A stretch of DNA of 8,413 nucleotides from Actinomycetota bacterium (GTDB taxonomy: Bacteria; Actinomycetota; Aquicultoria; Subteraquimicrobiales; UBA9087). Position numbers and translations under genes: made by a program. The first letter of the stretch is position 1, and each line of letters begins with the position of its first letter. The stretch lies in the NCBI GenBank assembly GCA_003491635.1, contig DNCG01000130.1, positions 1-8,413 of the forward strand, given 5' to 3'. Shown here one piece after another: positions 1-7,019 of this stretch. The notes below the pieces were generated by a model. It did no database searches. It saw only the letters and a program-made list of their open reading frames with translations, and was not told the origin of the DNA.

Positions 1-430
1 CTTCGACGACCACCATAACCCCCAGAGGATCAAGGGCGGTGACCAAAACATCAGCGATCTTTGAGGTGAGCCTCTCCTGAAGCTGGGGCCTCCTGGCCTC
101 CACATCGACCACTCGAGCGAGCTTGCTTAAACCGGTGACCCTGCCGTCCTCGCCCGGAATGTAGGCCACGTGGGCCCTGCCCACAAAGGGAATGAGGTGA
201 TCTTCGCAGATAGAATGGAGGGGTATATCTTTCACCAGAACCATTTCGTCGTGATCTTCGGCAAAGGTCACGGTGATCACGTTAAGGGGGTTTACATCGA
301 CTCTGGCGAATATCTCCTCGTACATATCGGCAACGCGAGCGGGGGTATCCCTCAACCCTTCTCTTTCGGCATCCTCCCCAATTCCCTCGATGATCAAACA
401 AATGCCCCGCTTGATCTTCTCCTTATCCAT
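1..430 (-). CDS. folE: GTP cyclohydrolase I (FolE), C-terminus beyond window
   Basis: GTP cyclohydrolase I opens and rearranges the GTP purine ring to 7,8-dihydroneopterin triphosphate, the first step of tetrahydrofolate/pterin synthesis in the cytosol. The visible 143 residues start at an ATG at 430, with GAGG (436-439) five bases upstream. Diagnostic segments are GLRDTPARVADMYEEIF (25-41), HSICEDHLIPFVGRAHVAYIP (72-92, here split by function: C75 and H78 are the expected zinc ligands), and GLSKLARVVDVEARRPQLQERLT (100-122). The third zinc ligand (Cys in the HxC motif) lies beyond the edge. One oddity is D77, where the family motif CEHH has a histidine (E. coli His112). The gene follows ftsH as in Actinobacteria, but a strong terminator hairpin separates them, leaving only about 20 bases before the start. 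Family assignment is very secure; activity given D77 is less so. Confidence 0.95.
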   Translation of the reverse strand, partial: MDKEKIKRGICLIIEGIGEDAEREGLRDTPARVADMYEEIFARVDVNPLNVITVTFAEDHDEMVLVKDIPLHSICEDHLIPFVGRAHVAYIPGEDGRVTGLSKLARVVDVEARRPQLQERLTSKIADVLVTALDPLGVMVVVE

Positions 431-450
431 CCTTCCCTCACTGTCTAACT

Positions 451-479
451 AAAAAGCCCCGCCAGCGGCGGGGCTTTTT
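451..479 (-). terminator. Strong hairpin terminator between ftsH and folE (potentially bidirectional)
   Basis: GCCCCGCC (456-463) pairs perfectly with GGCGGGGC (467-474) around a three-base loop, and the stem is extended by AAAAA (451-455) with TTTTT (475-479). On the minus strand the GC stem is followed by TTTTT, so it should end the ftsH transcript. The plus strand also has a T-run, so it could act in both directions. It directly abuts the ftsH stop codon and ends about 20 bases before the folE start. Confidence 0.9.
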
Positions 480-2396
480 TTACCCTTCAGCGGGTCGCAA
501 TTTGCCCGGTATCTTCCTCGTCTTCTCCTCTACCTTTCGGCCGGATCTCTCGCGTCTCACGGTCTCCTTTTTGGTCCTCCCCGCAACCTCCGGTGTGGGC
601 TCGATGACCTCGCCCGCCCCCAGGAGCTTCTCCAGCTCTCCCTTTTCCAAGGTCTCCTTCTCCACCAGATTTTTGGCGATCTCATCAAGCTTCTTTCTTT
701 CCTTCTCGATAATCCGCCTGGCCTTATCCCAGGCCTCATCAACGATGCGCCGGATCTCCTTGTCTATTTCATAGGCGATCTCGGGGCTGTAGTCCGGTTG
801 AGTAGCGAAATCACGCCCGAGGAATACCTCCTTCTGTTTCTGGCCCAAGGTCAAGGGACCAAGCTTGTCGCTCATCCCATACTCGCAGACCATCTGGCGA
901 GCTATCTTGGTGGTCCTCTCCAGATCGTCCTGAGCACCGGTGGTCACATCGTGGAAGATCATTTCCTCGGCCACCCGTCCACCCAGAAGCATAGCCAACT
1001 CGTCCGTGAGCTCGGACTTGGTGACCAGGTAACGATCCTCCGTGGGAAGGGTCAAAGTATACCCGAGCGCTCTTCCCCTGGGAATGATGGAGATCTTATG
1101 CACGGGATTGGTATTGGGCAAGACGTGAGCCACTAGGGCATGACCGGCCTCATGGTGAGCGATTATCTCCTTCTCCTTGTCGCTGATGAGCCTGGTTTTT
1201 CTCTCAGGTCCAGCGATGACCCTATCGATCCCTTCCTCCAGCTCCTCCATATCTATCTGCCTCTTGCCATGACGGGCAGCCAGAAGGGCAGCCTCGTTGA
1301 CCAGATTAGCCAAATCGGCGCCGGTAAACCCGGGGGTTCGCCTGGCCAGTATCTCCAGATCGACATCCTTCGCCAAGGGTTTGTTCCTCGTGTGAACCTT
1401 GAGTATCCCTACTCGTCCCCTGAGATCGGGTCGGTCGACCACGACCTGGCGATCGAACCTACCCGGTCTGAGAAGAGCGGGATCGAGAATATCGGGACGG
1501 TTTGTCGCGGCGATGATGATCACGTTATCCTTGATGTCAAAGCCATCCATCTCCGCCAATAGCTGGTTAAGAGTCTGTTCCCTTTCATCGTGACCCCCGC
1601 CCAATCCAGCACCGCGGTGTCGCCCCACAGCATCTATCTCATCCACGAACACGATGCACGGAGCGCTGGTCTTGGCCTGCTGGAAAAGATCCCTAACTCG
1701 GGAGGCACCGACCCCGACAAACATCTCCACGAACTCAGAGCCGCTGATGGAAAAGAAGGGCACCCCAGCCTCGCCGGCCACCGCTCGGGCGAGCAACGTC
1801 TTGCCCGAACCAGGAGGTCCATAGAGGAGCACCCCCTTGGGTATTTTTGCACCGATTGCCTGGAATTTGCCCGGCCTGGCCAGAAACTCCTTTATCTCCT
1901 CAAGTTCCTCGATGGCCTCATCGAGACCGGCAACATCCTTGAAGGTAACCCGGGGCTGATCCTTGGTCACCTTTCTGGGCCGACTCTTGCCGAAGGACAT
2001 GACCTTGCTTCCGCCCCCCTGCATCTGTTGCACCATGAACACCCAAACCCCAAGGATCAAAACGAAGGGCAAGAGATTGGCGAGAACAGACCACCACAAC
2101 TTCTCCTGCTGAGGATCGACCCTCGTTTTGACCTTGTGCTCGAGCAGAACCGCGGAGATATCGTAGCCTTCTTGATATGCGACTTCGAACTGCGTGCCAT
2201 CCTTTAACTTTCCCTTGATGATGTTATCCTTATCGTAGATGGTAACGCTGCCAACCTTACCCCCCTCCACAAAGGCAACGAACTTGCCAAAATCGAGTTT
2301 CTCCTGGGCCGGGCGGGTGAAATAGCTCTGAGCAAAGAAGAGGATAAGAATCAAGAGGAGAAAGTAAAAGCCGGCGCTCCTGAGTACTCTCTTCAA
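480..2396 (-). CDS. ftsH: ATP-dependent zinc metalloprotease FtsH
   Basis: FtsH is a membrane-anchored AAA+ hexameric protease that extracts and degrades misfolded membrane proteins and regulatory substrates. The 638 residues contain an N-terminal membrane helix (about 8-26), a short extracytoplasmic domain, a second helix (about 103-121), and the AAA module. Walker A is GPPGSGKT (193-200), Walker B ends in D252-E253, and the second region of homology is at about 298-317 with Arg fingers R310 and R313. The protease zinc site is HEAGH (415-419), with D491 in GAQDD as the likely third ligand. The length is normal. The last 30 or so residues form a very basic/acidic charged tail that is typically variable. 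The start is TTG at 2396, chosen because GGAGG (2403-2407) lies six bases upstream and the first membrane helix follows at once. It lies 74 bases after hpt and is closed by the terminator at 451-479. Confidence 0.97.
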   Translation of the reverse strand: MKRVLRSAGFYFLLLILILFFAQSYFTRPAQEKLDFGKFVAFVEGGKVGSVTIYDKDNIIKGKLKDGTQFEVAYQEGYDISAVLLEHKVKTRVDPQQEKLWWSVLANLLPFVLILGVWVFMVQQMQGGGSKVMSFGKSRPRKVTKDQPRVTFKDVAGLDEAIEELEEIKEFLARPGKFQAIGAKIPKGVLLYGPPGSGKTLLARAVAGEAGVPFFSISGSEFVEMFVGVGASRVRDLFQQAKTSAPCIVFVDEIDAVGRHRGAGLGGGHDEREQTLNQLLAEMDGFDIKDNVIIIAATNRPDILDPALLRPGRFDRQVVVDRPDLRGRVGILKVHTRNKPLAKDVDLEILARRTPGFTGADLANLVNEAALLAARHGKRQIDMEELEEGIDRVIAGPERKTRLISDKEKEIIAHHEAGHALVAHVLPNTNPVHKISIIPRGRALGYTLTLPTEDRYLVTKSELTDELAMLLGGRVAEEMIFHDVTTGAQDDLERTTKIARQMVCEYGMSDKLGPLTLGQKQKEVFLGRDFATQPDYSPEIAYEIDKEIRRIVDEAWDKARRIIEKERKKLDEIAKNLVEKETLEKGELEKLLGAGEVIEPTPEVAGRTKKETVRRERSGRKVEEKTRKIPGKLRPAEG

Positions 2397-2424
2397 AATT
2401 TTCCTCCCTTAAAGGACTAGCCTA

Positions 2425-2454
2425 ATAATACCATAATCAGAGGGCTGGAGACAA
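2425..2454 (-). promoter_or_regulatory. Weak candidate sigma-70 promoter for ftsH
   Basis: On the minus strand TTGTCT (2449-2454) and TATTAT (2425-2430) are separated by 18 bases, matching 4/6 and 5/6 of the -35 and -10 consensus. It lies in the 74-base gap between hpt and ftsH, with the TTG start and its ribosome site just downstream. It could give ftsH independent transcription in addition to readthrough from hpt. Short matches like this occur by chance, so this is only a candidate. Confidence 0.35.
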
Positions 2455-2470
2455 TTTGCCCGAGCGGCGG

Positions 2471-3013
2471 TCAAGCCTCACGGTAAATCCCTGGTTTAAG
2501 CGCATAAATGCAGGGGAAATACCGATACTTTTGGGCAAAGTCGAGACCGTAGCCGACCACAAATCGATCGGGAATCTCAAAACCCAGGTACTTTATCTCC
2601 AAGGGAATCCGCTGCTTCCCCTTCTTGTTGAGGAAGGCACACACTTGAAGACTTGCGGGATGTCGGGCCTCCAGGCTTTTCAGGAGGTAACTGAGGGTCA
2701 ATCCCGTATCCACGATATCCTCCACCACGAGGACATGTCGGCTCCTGATGTCCTCGTCCAGGTCTTTCAAGATACGCACCACACCAGAGGATTTCGTGGC
2801 CTGACCGTAACTGGAGATGGCCATGAAATCGATTTCCACGGGAACGGTCAACTCCCTCATCAAATCGGCCAAAAAAACAATAGCTCCCCTGAGCACCCCT
2901 ACCAACAGCGGGGATTTTCCTCGATAATCCCGGGAGATCTCCTCCGCCAACTCTTTAACCCTCTTCTTGATCCTCCTCTCACTGATCAAGACCTCACCGA
3001 TTTCCCCTTTCAC
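2471..3013 (-). CDS. hpt: Hypoxanthine(-guanine) phosphoribosyltransferase
   Basis: This cytosolic purine-salvage enzyme joins hypoxanthine or guanine to PRPP, giving IMP or GMP. The 180-residue length is typical of bacterial Hpt. The PRPP-binding loop is VVEDIVDTGLTL (96-107), with the characteristic E98-D99 pair and TG turn. LRGA (41-44) is the PPi-binding loop, SSYG (67-70) the mobile catalytic loop, and the FVVGYGLDFAQKYR stretch (151-164) is the purine-contacting region. The start is GTG at 3013, supported by GGAGG (3023-3027) nine bases upstream and a second GGAG at 3018-3021. It sits 60 bases after tilS and 74 before ftsH, in the conserved tilS-hpt-ftsH order, which suggests cotranscription. 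Base preference between hypoxanthine and guanine cannot be read from sequence alone. Confidence 0.95.
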   Translation of the reverse strand: MKGEIGEVLISERRIKKRVKELAEEISRDYRGKSPLLVGVLRGAIVFLADLMRELTVPVEIDFMAISSYGQATKSSGVVRILKDLDEDIRSRHVLVVEDIVDTGLTLSYLLKSLEARHPASLQVCAFLNKKGKQRIPLEIKYLGFEIPDRFVVGYGLDFAQKYRYFPCIYALKPGIYREA

Positions 3014-3073
3014 AACACTCCCCCTCCAGTCAGCATCTCCTACCCACTACACAATATCGAGCTATATGTCAAT

Positions 3074-4468
3074 CTACCTTGTTCCCTTTCTTAAGTTCTC
3101 TACCCTCAACTTCAAAACCTTCCTCGTCTTCTCAGTCACCTTGAACCTATCGTCGATCCTGTATCTCACAACCCAGACGATCTGGCCGTTCGTCTCCAAG
3201 ATTGGAACCCTATCTCTCTCCCTCCTGGGAACCTTCTCGTCGACAAAAAAATCCTGAAGTTTCCTGCTGCCCTTCATCCCCAGAGGCCTGAAGCTGTCCC
3301 CGGGCAAACGGGTGCGAACCTTGAGAGGGGCCTTCAGCTCATCGGCATCGAGGTAAGCCACCTCTTTCCCCTCGGAAGGCCTAAAGTCTCGCGCGCTACC
3401 GAGATCGGCGGTGAACCTTACCCCCAACTCCCTCACCTCGGTCGTCCCGGGAATATCCAGTGGAATCCCGCCGATGGCGGGGCTTTTGAGTTTCTCTTTT
3501 TGGGCGACGATGATCGTACCGTACTCGCTGAAGACCACCAGACCGTGGGGTAGATCGATCTGCAGTTTCCCCTTCCCCGAAGCCACGTAATCCGAGACGG
3601 TCTCGATGTGCTTGAACTCAATTCCGGTCAGATCACCCTTGACAAGGCGGATGCCCTCTCGAATGACCCTCCTCTGAATCGCCAAGGGCATCTTAAGAAG
3701 AGTGGAGCGGGCGAGTTTGACCAGTTTCTCTTCGGTCACGGCTATTCTCGCGAACTCCTCCTCGGTCACCTCCTCCAAGAACGCCTGATCTGCCACGAGA
3801 ACCTCTATGGTCTTGAGAACATTTTCCTTAAACGCGGGGCTGTACTCTTGAAAGGCGGGTATGAGTCGGTGACGAACCCTGTTACGCAGATAAGAGAGGT
3901 TTAGATTGGAGGCGTCCACCCGAAACTCTATCCCTTTTCCCCGACAGTAGGCCTCGATCTCCTCTCTGCCCACTTCGATGAGGGGACGAATGTATTTGCC
4001 CCGGGCCGGGGGGATCCCTCCCAAACCCTCCATTCCGGCTCCCCTCAAAATCCGCATGATGAATGTCTCCACCTGATCATCGGCCTGATGACCGAGGGCA
4101 ATCTTGCTCGCCCCCACCTCCTCGGCGACCTCGTCAAGGAGCATGTATCTCACCTCACGGGCTCCCTCCTGGGGGGAAAGACCCCTCTCCTCGATATAGG
4201 CGGGAACATCGAAGGAGCGGATCGTGCAGGGCAAACCGAGCTCATCGGCTAGCTTTTTCACGAAGAGAGCATCTCGCTCCGAGGCCTTCCCCCGCATCAT
4301 ATGATTGAGGTGAAAGACGTGGAGTTCGAGACCCAGGGCTTCACGGAGGTCAAGTAGTACATGAAGCAAGGCCACGGAGTCCGGTCCCCCTGAGACAGCC
4401 ACCAAGACCCTGTCTCCGGGGGCAAGCATCGAGTACTTTTGAATCGTCGCCAGGACTTTTCCCCTCAC
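3074..4468 (-). CDS. tilS: tRNA(Ile)-lysidine synthase TilS
   Basis: TilS attaches lysine to C34 of the CAU-anticodon tRNA-Ile, using ATP, so that the tRNA reads AUA and is charged with isoleucine. The gene is normally essential. The 464 residues show the N-type ATP pyrophosphatase P-loop SGGPDS (26-31), HLNHMMRG (53-60), LGHQADDQVET (125-135), GIPP (151-154) and RPLI (161-164). A middle helical domain follows, then the C-terminal TilS domain (about 380-440) with RTRLPGD, KLQDFF and VPRRERDRVPI. This is the full three-domain length. The start is GTG at 4468, with GGAGAT (4477-4482) eight bases upstream; an ATG at 4478 is in another frame. It heads the tilS-hpt-ftsH cluster and has its own promoter candidate at 4524-4553. 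Confidence 0.95.
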   Translation of the reverse strand: MRGKVLATIQKYSMLAPGDRVLVAVSGGPDSVALLHVLLDLREALGLELHVFHLNHMMRGKASERDALFVKKLADELGLPCTIRSFDVPAYIEERGLSPQEGAREVRYMLLDEVAEEVGASKIALGHQADDQVETFIMRILRGAGMEGLGGIPPARGKYIRPLIEVGREEIEAYCRGKGIEFRVDASNLNLSYLRNRVRHRLIPAFQEYSPAFKENVLKTIEVLVADQAFLEEVTEEEFARIAVTEEKLVKLARSTLLKMPLAIQRRVIREGIRLVKGDLTGIEFKHIETVSDYVASGKGKLQIDLPHGLVVFSEYGTIIVAQKEKLKSPAIGGIPLDIPGTTEVRELGVRFTADLGSARDFRPSEGKEVAYLDADELKAPLKVRTRLPGDSFRPLGMKGSRKLQDFFVDEKVPRRERDRVPILETNGQIVWVVRYRIDDRFKVTEKTRKVLKLRVENLRKGTR

Positions 4469-4490
4469 GCTCGGTCATCTCCGGTTAGAT

Positions 4491-4516
4491 AAAAAGTGAC
4501 CCTTCAAGGGCCACTT
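4491..4516 (-). terminator. Intrinsic terminator / 5' hairpin between prenyltransferase and tilS
   Basis: On the minus strand AAGTGGCCC pairs with GGGTCACTT (one G-U pair, five-base loop) and runs into a TTTTT tract (4491-4495). It lies 52 bases after the prenyltransferase stop and 22 before the tilS start, so it most likely ends the upstream three-gene transcript. Its position just downstream of a promoter -10 box means it would also form the extreme 5' end of the tilS mRNA. Confidence 0.75.
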
Positions 4517-4523
4517 CGATTGC

Positions 4524-4553
4524 AGTATATTTCGTCTCAAAGGGAGTTGTCAA
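4524..4553 (-). promoter_or_regulatory. Sigma-70 type promoter for tilS-hpt-ftsH
   Basis: On the minus strand a perfect -35 box TTGACA (4548-4553) is followed after 18 bases by TATACT (4524-4529), matching 5/6 of the -10 consensus. Transcription would start near 4517, about 50 bases before the tilS GTG. The match quality and location in a 100-base intergenic gap make this the best housekeeping promoter in the window. The 18-base spacer is one longer than optimal. Confidence 0.75.
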
Positions 4554-4568
4554 ATGAACTCACAAGCA

Positions 4569-5477
4569 TCAAAGCAGCTTATCGAGGATGTAACCCAGGC
4601 AAATCAACAACCCAACGCTCAAGTGGAGAACGATCGTTGACGCCATCGCCGGGATGAGTTTCTGGGGCTCCGAATGGTGGACTCTAGCCACACCAGCGGC
4701 CTTCACCGCTATGGGGGTGGTCACCAGAGCTATCAAGGCAAGCATGGGCATAATCCCCCACAACGCCCCCACGATTATCGTAAGATAAGTGAGGGCCAGG
4801 ATAACGTAATACCCACCGACGGCCCTCTCTGGCCCCAACCTGACTATCAGATGATTCTTGCCCACGGCCTTATCCGGTTCGTAATCGGGAAATTCATTGA
4901 TGTAAAGTATGCCCGCCACCAGCAAGCCGATGGGCAAGGAAGCCCAAAAGCTTCCGAGGCTGAAACGCTGAGCCTGCACGTAGTACGAGCCCAAGACCGC
5001 CAGTGGGCCCAGGGTCACCCCCACCAGCAGCTCCCCCACACCACGGTAACCCAGCTTTAGGGGACTGGCGGTGTAGAAATAACCGACGAAGAGACCGAGT
5101 GCCCCCAGTATCAAGACGGGCACACCCCTGGTCAAACCGAGATAAAACCCGATCAGCAAGGCCACAGCGAAGAAGGGAAGAGCACCAGCGTAGACCTCTC
5201 GAGCCGAAAGAAGTCCCTCCTGGATGACCCTGCTGCCCCCGGAGAACGGCGTGATGTTCTTAGTGATATCGTCATCCCGACTCAGGTGGTCGTAATAGTC
5301 GTTGACCAGATTGGTACCACCATTTATGCATACCACCCCCACGAGTGTGAGGAGGAATAGGCCGAGATGAAACACCCCCTCACGCCAGGCAACCACCGCT
5401 CCCACCGTGGCCGGAATCGCCGCCGCCTGGAAAAATGGCGCCCGGATGGCCTTTAGCCAAATCTTGATCTTACTCAT
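4569..5477 (-). CDS. UbiA-family prenyltransferase, MenA-like
   Basis: This integral membrane enzyme of the UbiA superfamily transfers a polyprenyl chain to an aromatic acceptor. The 302 residues contain eight to nine hydrophobic helices. The first Asp-rich motif is NDYYDH (59-64, with D60 and D63), and the second region is NEFPDYEPDKAVGKNHLIVRLG (194-215, shown by its ends N194, D198, D202 and G215). The DxxxDxxxGKxxLxVRLG form resembles MenA, the 1,4-dihydroxy-2-naphthoate prenyltransferase of menaquinone synthesis, more than UbiA itself. A futalosine-pathway (MqnP-type) or other acceptor is possible, and no other quinone genes are in view, so no symbol is given. The start is ATG at 5477, with AGAGGTG (5483-5489) five bases upstream. 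Only 15 bases separate it from the amidase, implying cotranscription, and a terminator follows at 4491-4516. Confidence 0.88.
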   Translation of the reverse strand: MSKIKIWLKAIRAPFFQAAAIPATVGAVVAWREGVFHLGLFLLTLVGVVCINGGTNLVNDYYDHLSRDDDITKNITPFSGGSRVIQEGLLSAREVYAGALPFFAVALLIGFYLGLTRGVPVLILGALGLFVGYFYTASPLKLGYRGVGELLVGVTLGPLAVLGSYYVQAQRFSLGSFWASLPIGLLVAGILYINEFPDYEPDKAVGKNHLIVRLGPERAVGGYYVILALTYLTIIVGALWGIMPMLALIALVTTPIAVKAAGVARVHHSEPQKLIPAMASTIVLHLSVGLLICLGYILDKLL

Positions 5478-5492
5478 ACCATCACCTCTTCT

Positions 5493-6647
5493 TTAAGTTT
5501 CGTTAAGATATTCGACGATCCCATTGAACAATCCTTGTGCGGCTTTGTCTTGAAATTCACCGGTGTTCAGCAACCTGTCCTCCTCCGGATTGCTCAGGAA
5601 ACCTATCTCCGTTAGAACGGCCGGTACCTTCGACCAGTTGAAACCGGTGATATCGCTCCTGGCGAATATACTGTTATTCTTCAGGCCAGTCGATTTGACC
5701 AGCTCTCTCTGGATCAATTGAGCGGCCCGGCGACTGCTCGCATAAATGGGAGCCGTCCAGGAACCATCGGCGGGATAGAGGGTGCACGCGCCACCAAGGG
5801 AGAGATTCGAGCTTCCGTTGTGGTGAATGCGGACGAAAAGGTGAGCGCCGGCCTCGTTAGCGATCTCTGCCCGCTCGATGTTGCTTATATCGACATCGTT
5901 TGTCTCTCTGGTCATAACCACGGTGATACCTTTTTTCTCCAGCAAAGCCCTTAATTTCAACCCAATTTCGAGGGTCAGTTTATACTCCGGGGTGCCCGAG
6001 GATACACCCGTGGCCCCCCCTCGGCATTTCTCCTTGGTTTGAGAGGAGCCCGGCCCGATGGGCTCGCGCCCCAAATTGGCCCTGGCCTGATGGCCGGGGT
6101 CAATGCAGACCACCTTTCCCCCCGCCGTTGGTGGGGTGGTGACGGAAGTTCCTGTAGATGTGGAATCGGTTGAAGGTGGTGGAGCCACGGGAGTGGATAA
6201 AACGGGCGTCGAGGGCCGCTCCTCCGGGGTCGATGTGGTCTCCGAGACAGTCTCGGGGGACATATCCTTCCCCGCCTCCAGAGCAACTGGCTCGACTTTT
6301 ATGGGCCTGGGGCCCTTGCTCACAACGACCTTTACGAGGCTGCCCTTCCTGACCCTGCTTCCTCCGGCCGGTTCCTGGGAGACTACTGTTCCCTCGGGAT
6401 GAGTCTCGCTGAAAACCTCTTTTGCAATAGAAATCTTAAGCTTCGCGGAGGAGGCGAGGGACTTTGCCTCTTCAATATCCTTTTCCGTGCACCGGGGGAC
6501 CCTGGTTTGAGAAAAAGCGAGGGCTTGAAAAGCCATCAGGCCGAACAGGACCAACAAGCATAGGGCAGCGAAGAGGATCAAGCGCCTTCTGCCCTGCCGA
6601 CGACTGCGGCATCTTTCCAATCTCGATCGAGGCGGGAAATGGGTCAA
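5493..6647 (-). CDS. Membrane-anchored PASTA-domain N-acetylmuramoyl-L-alanine amidase (Amidase_3)
   Basis: The predicted product is a zinc amidase that cleaves the bond between N-acetylmuramic acid and L-alanine in peptidoglycan, outside the membrane. The 384 residues begin with a basic cytoplasmic stretch and a single membrane helix (about 22-45, signal-anchor or signal peptide). A PASTA-like domain follows (about 49-112, from VPRCTEKDIEEA to GSLVKVVVSKG), then a Ser/Thr/Pro-rich linker (about 126-175). The catalytic Amidase_3 domain runs from 178 to 382. Probable zinc ligands are H186 (DPGH), E221 and H275 (RIHHNG), and the catalytic glutamate is E347 (TEIGF). The start is TTG at 6647. The GAGG core (6653-6656) overlaps the stop of the upstream 83-aa gene, seven bases away, suggesting translational coupling. 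PASTA domains usually bind muropeptides or cross-linked wall. The substrate step (division, sporulation or growth) is not evident. Confidence 0.9.
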   Translation of the reverse strand: MTHFPPRSRLERCRSRRQGRRRLILFAALCLLVLFGLMAFQALAFSQTRVPRCTEKDIEEAKSLASSAKLKISIAKEVFSETHPEGTVVSQEPAGGSRVRKGSLVKVVVSKGPRPIKVEPVALEAGKDMSPETVSETTSTPEERPSTPVLSTPVAPPPSTDSTSTGTSVTTPPTAGGKVVCIDPGHQARANLGREPIGPGSSQTKEKCRGGATGVSSGTPEYKLTLEIGLKLRALLEKKGITVVMTRETNDVDISNIERAEIANEAGAHLFVRIHHNGSSNLSLGGACTLYPADGSWTAPIYASSRRAAQLIQRELVKSTGLKNNSIFARSDITGFNWSKVPAVLTEIGFLSNPEEDRLLNTGEFQDKAAQGLFNGIVEYLNET

Positions 6648-6654
6648 AGACTCC

Positions 6655-6906
6655 TCACTCCGAAGAAATGGTCACCGATTCTTCCCTGGAAAGCCTGTTC
6701 ACTTCACCCAAGATGTCCTCCAAGGAAGAGACCGCTTCAGCGATGCCCTTCTGTGCTTTCTTGAGTTCCTCGGAAAGAAGCTCCGAACCGAGGGGCTCGG
6801 TCACGTGCTCCCACTGTTCCAGGCTTCTTTCGTAGAGTTTCCCCTGTTCAATTAACTGATGGATGGATACCTTCAGCTGAGAATAGTTAACCCCATGTGT
6901 ACACAA
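6655..6906 (-). CDS. Unrecognised 83-aa helical protein, first gene of amidase operon
   Basis: I do not recognise this protein. The 83 residues are predicted to be mostly helical, with two amphipathic segments (about 8-34 and 43-75, with heptad-like Leu/Ile/Val spacing) and no membrane helix, signal peptide or metal motif. It is mildly acidic and could form a short helical hairpin or coiled coil. The start is TTG at 6906. It is supported by a perfect AGGAGG (6916-6921) nine bases upstream; the nearby ATG and GTG triplets are out of frame. Seven bases separate its stop from the amidase start, so the two are probably cotranscribed and translationally coupled. That suggests a cell-envelope role, but only by context. 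The good ribosome site and tight packing argue for a real gene. Confidence 0.72.
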   Translation of the reverse strand: MCTHGVNYSQLKVSIHQLIEQGKLYERSLEQWEHVTEPLGSELLSEELKKAQKGIAEAVSSLEDILGEVNRLSREESVTISSE

Positions 6907-6939
6907 ACCTTCCGCCCTCCTCTCACATCGACTACTGAG

Positions 6940-6968
6940 ATTCTACATCCCCACAACCCATCCTGCAA
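6940..6968 (-). promoter_or_regulatory. Weak candidate promoter for the 83-aa/amidase/prenyltransferase genes
   Basis: On the minus strand TTGCAG (6963-6968) lies 17 bases from TAGAAT (6940-6945). The -10 matches 5/6, but the -35 only 3/6. It is the best sigma-70 type match upstream of this gene cluster and sits about 34 bases before the TTG start. It is divergent from, and does not overlap, the plus-strand sigma-28 type promoter. Support is from consensus only. Confidence 0.3.
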
Positions 6969-6983
6969 ATATTGGACGACCAT

Positions 6984-7010
6984 TAAAGTTTCCGTATTTT
7001 TTGTCGATAA
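6984..7010 (+). promoter_or_regulatory. Sigma-28 (FliA/SigD/WhiG-type) promoter for riboswitch and 61-aa gene
   Basis: TAAAGTTT (6984-6991) and GTCGATAA (7003-7010) are separated by exactly 11 bases. The enteric FliA consensus is TAAAGTTT-N11-GCCGATAA, so 15 of 16 specified positions match with the right spacing. SigD and the actinobacterial WhiG recognise closely related elements. Transcription would start around 7017, only a few bases before the first helix of the riboswitch aptamer. That geometry is independent support. An overlapping GATAAT (7006-7011) could also serve as a sigma-70 -10 box, but no good -35 accompanies it. Confidence 0.8.
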
Positions 7011-7019
7011 TAAAGATGA

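Noticed and set aside
1590..2207. 205-residue open frame on the plus strand
   Set aside because: It is antisense to the conserved AAA region of ftsH, its product has no recognisable family features, and it has no ribosome site. It is a by-product of codon bias.
2456..3094. 212-residue open frame on the plus strand
   Set aside because: It is antisense to all of hpt, whose own product is clearly conserved. Nothing in the translation suggests a domain.
6655..6906. 83-aa protein as an RsiG-like c-di-GMP-binding anti-sigma factor
   Set aside because: The nearby sigma-28 type promoter made this tempting, but the repeated E-x3-S-x2-R-x3-Q-x3-D motif of RsiG is absent.
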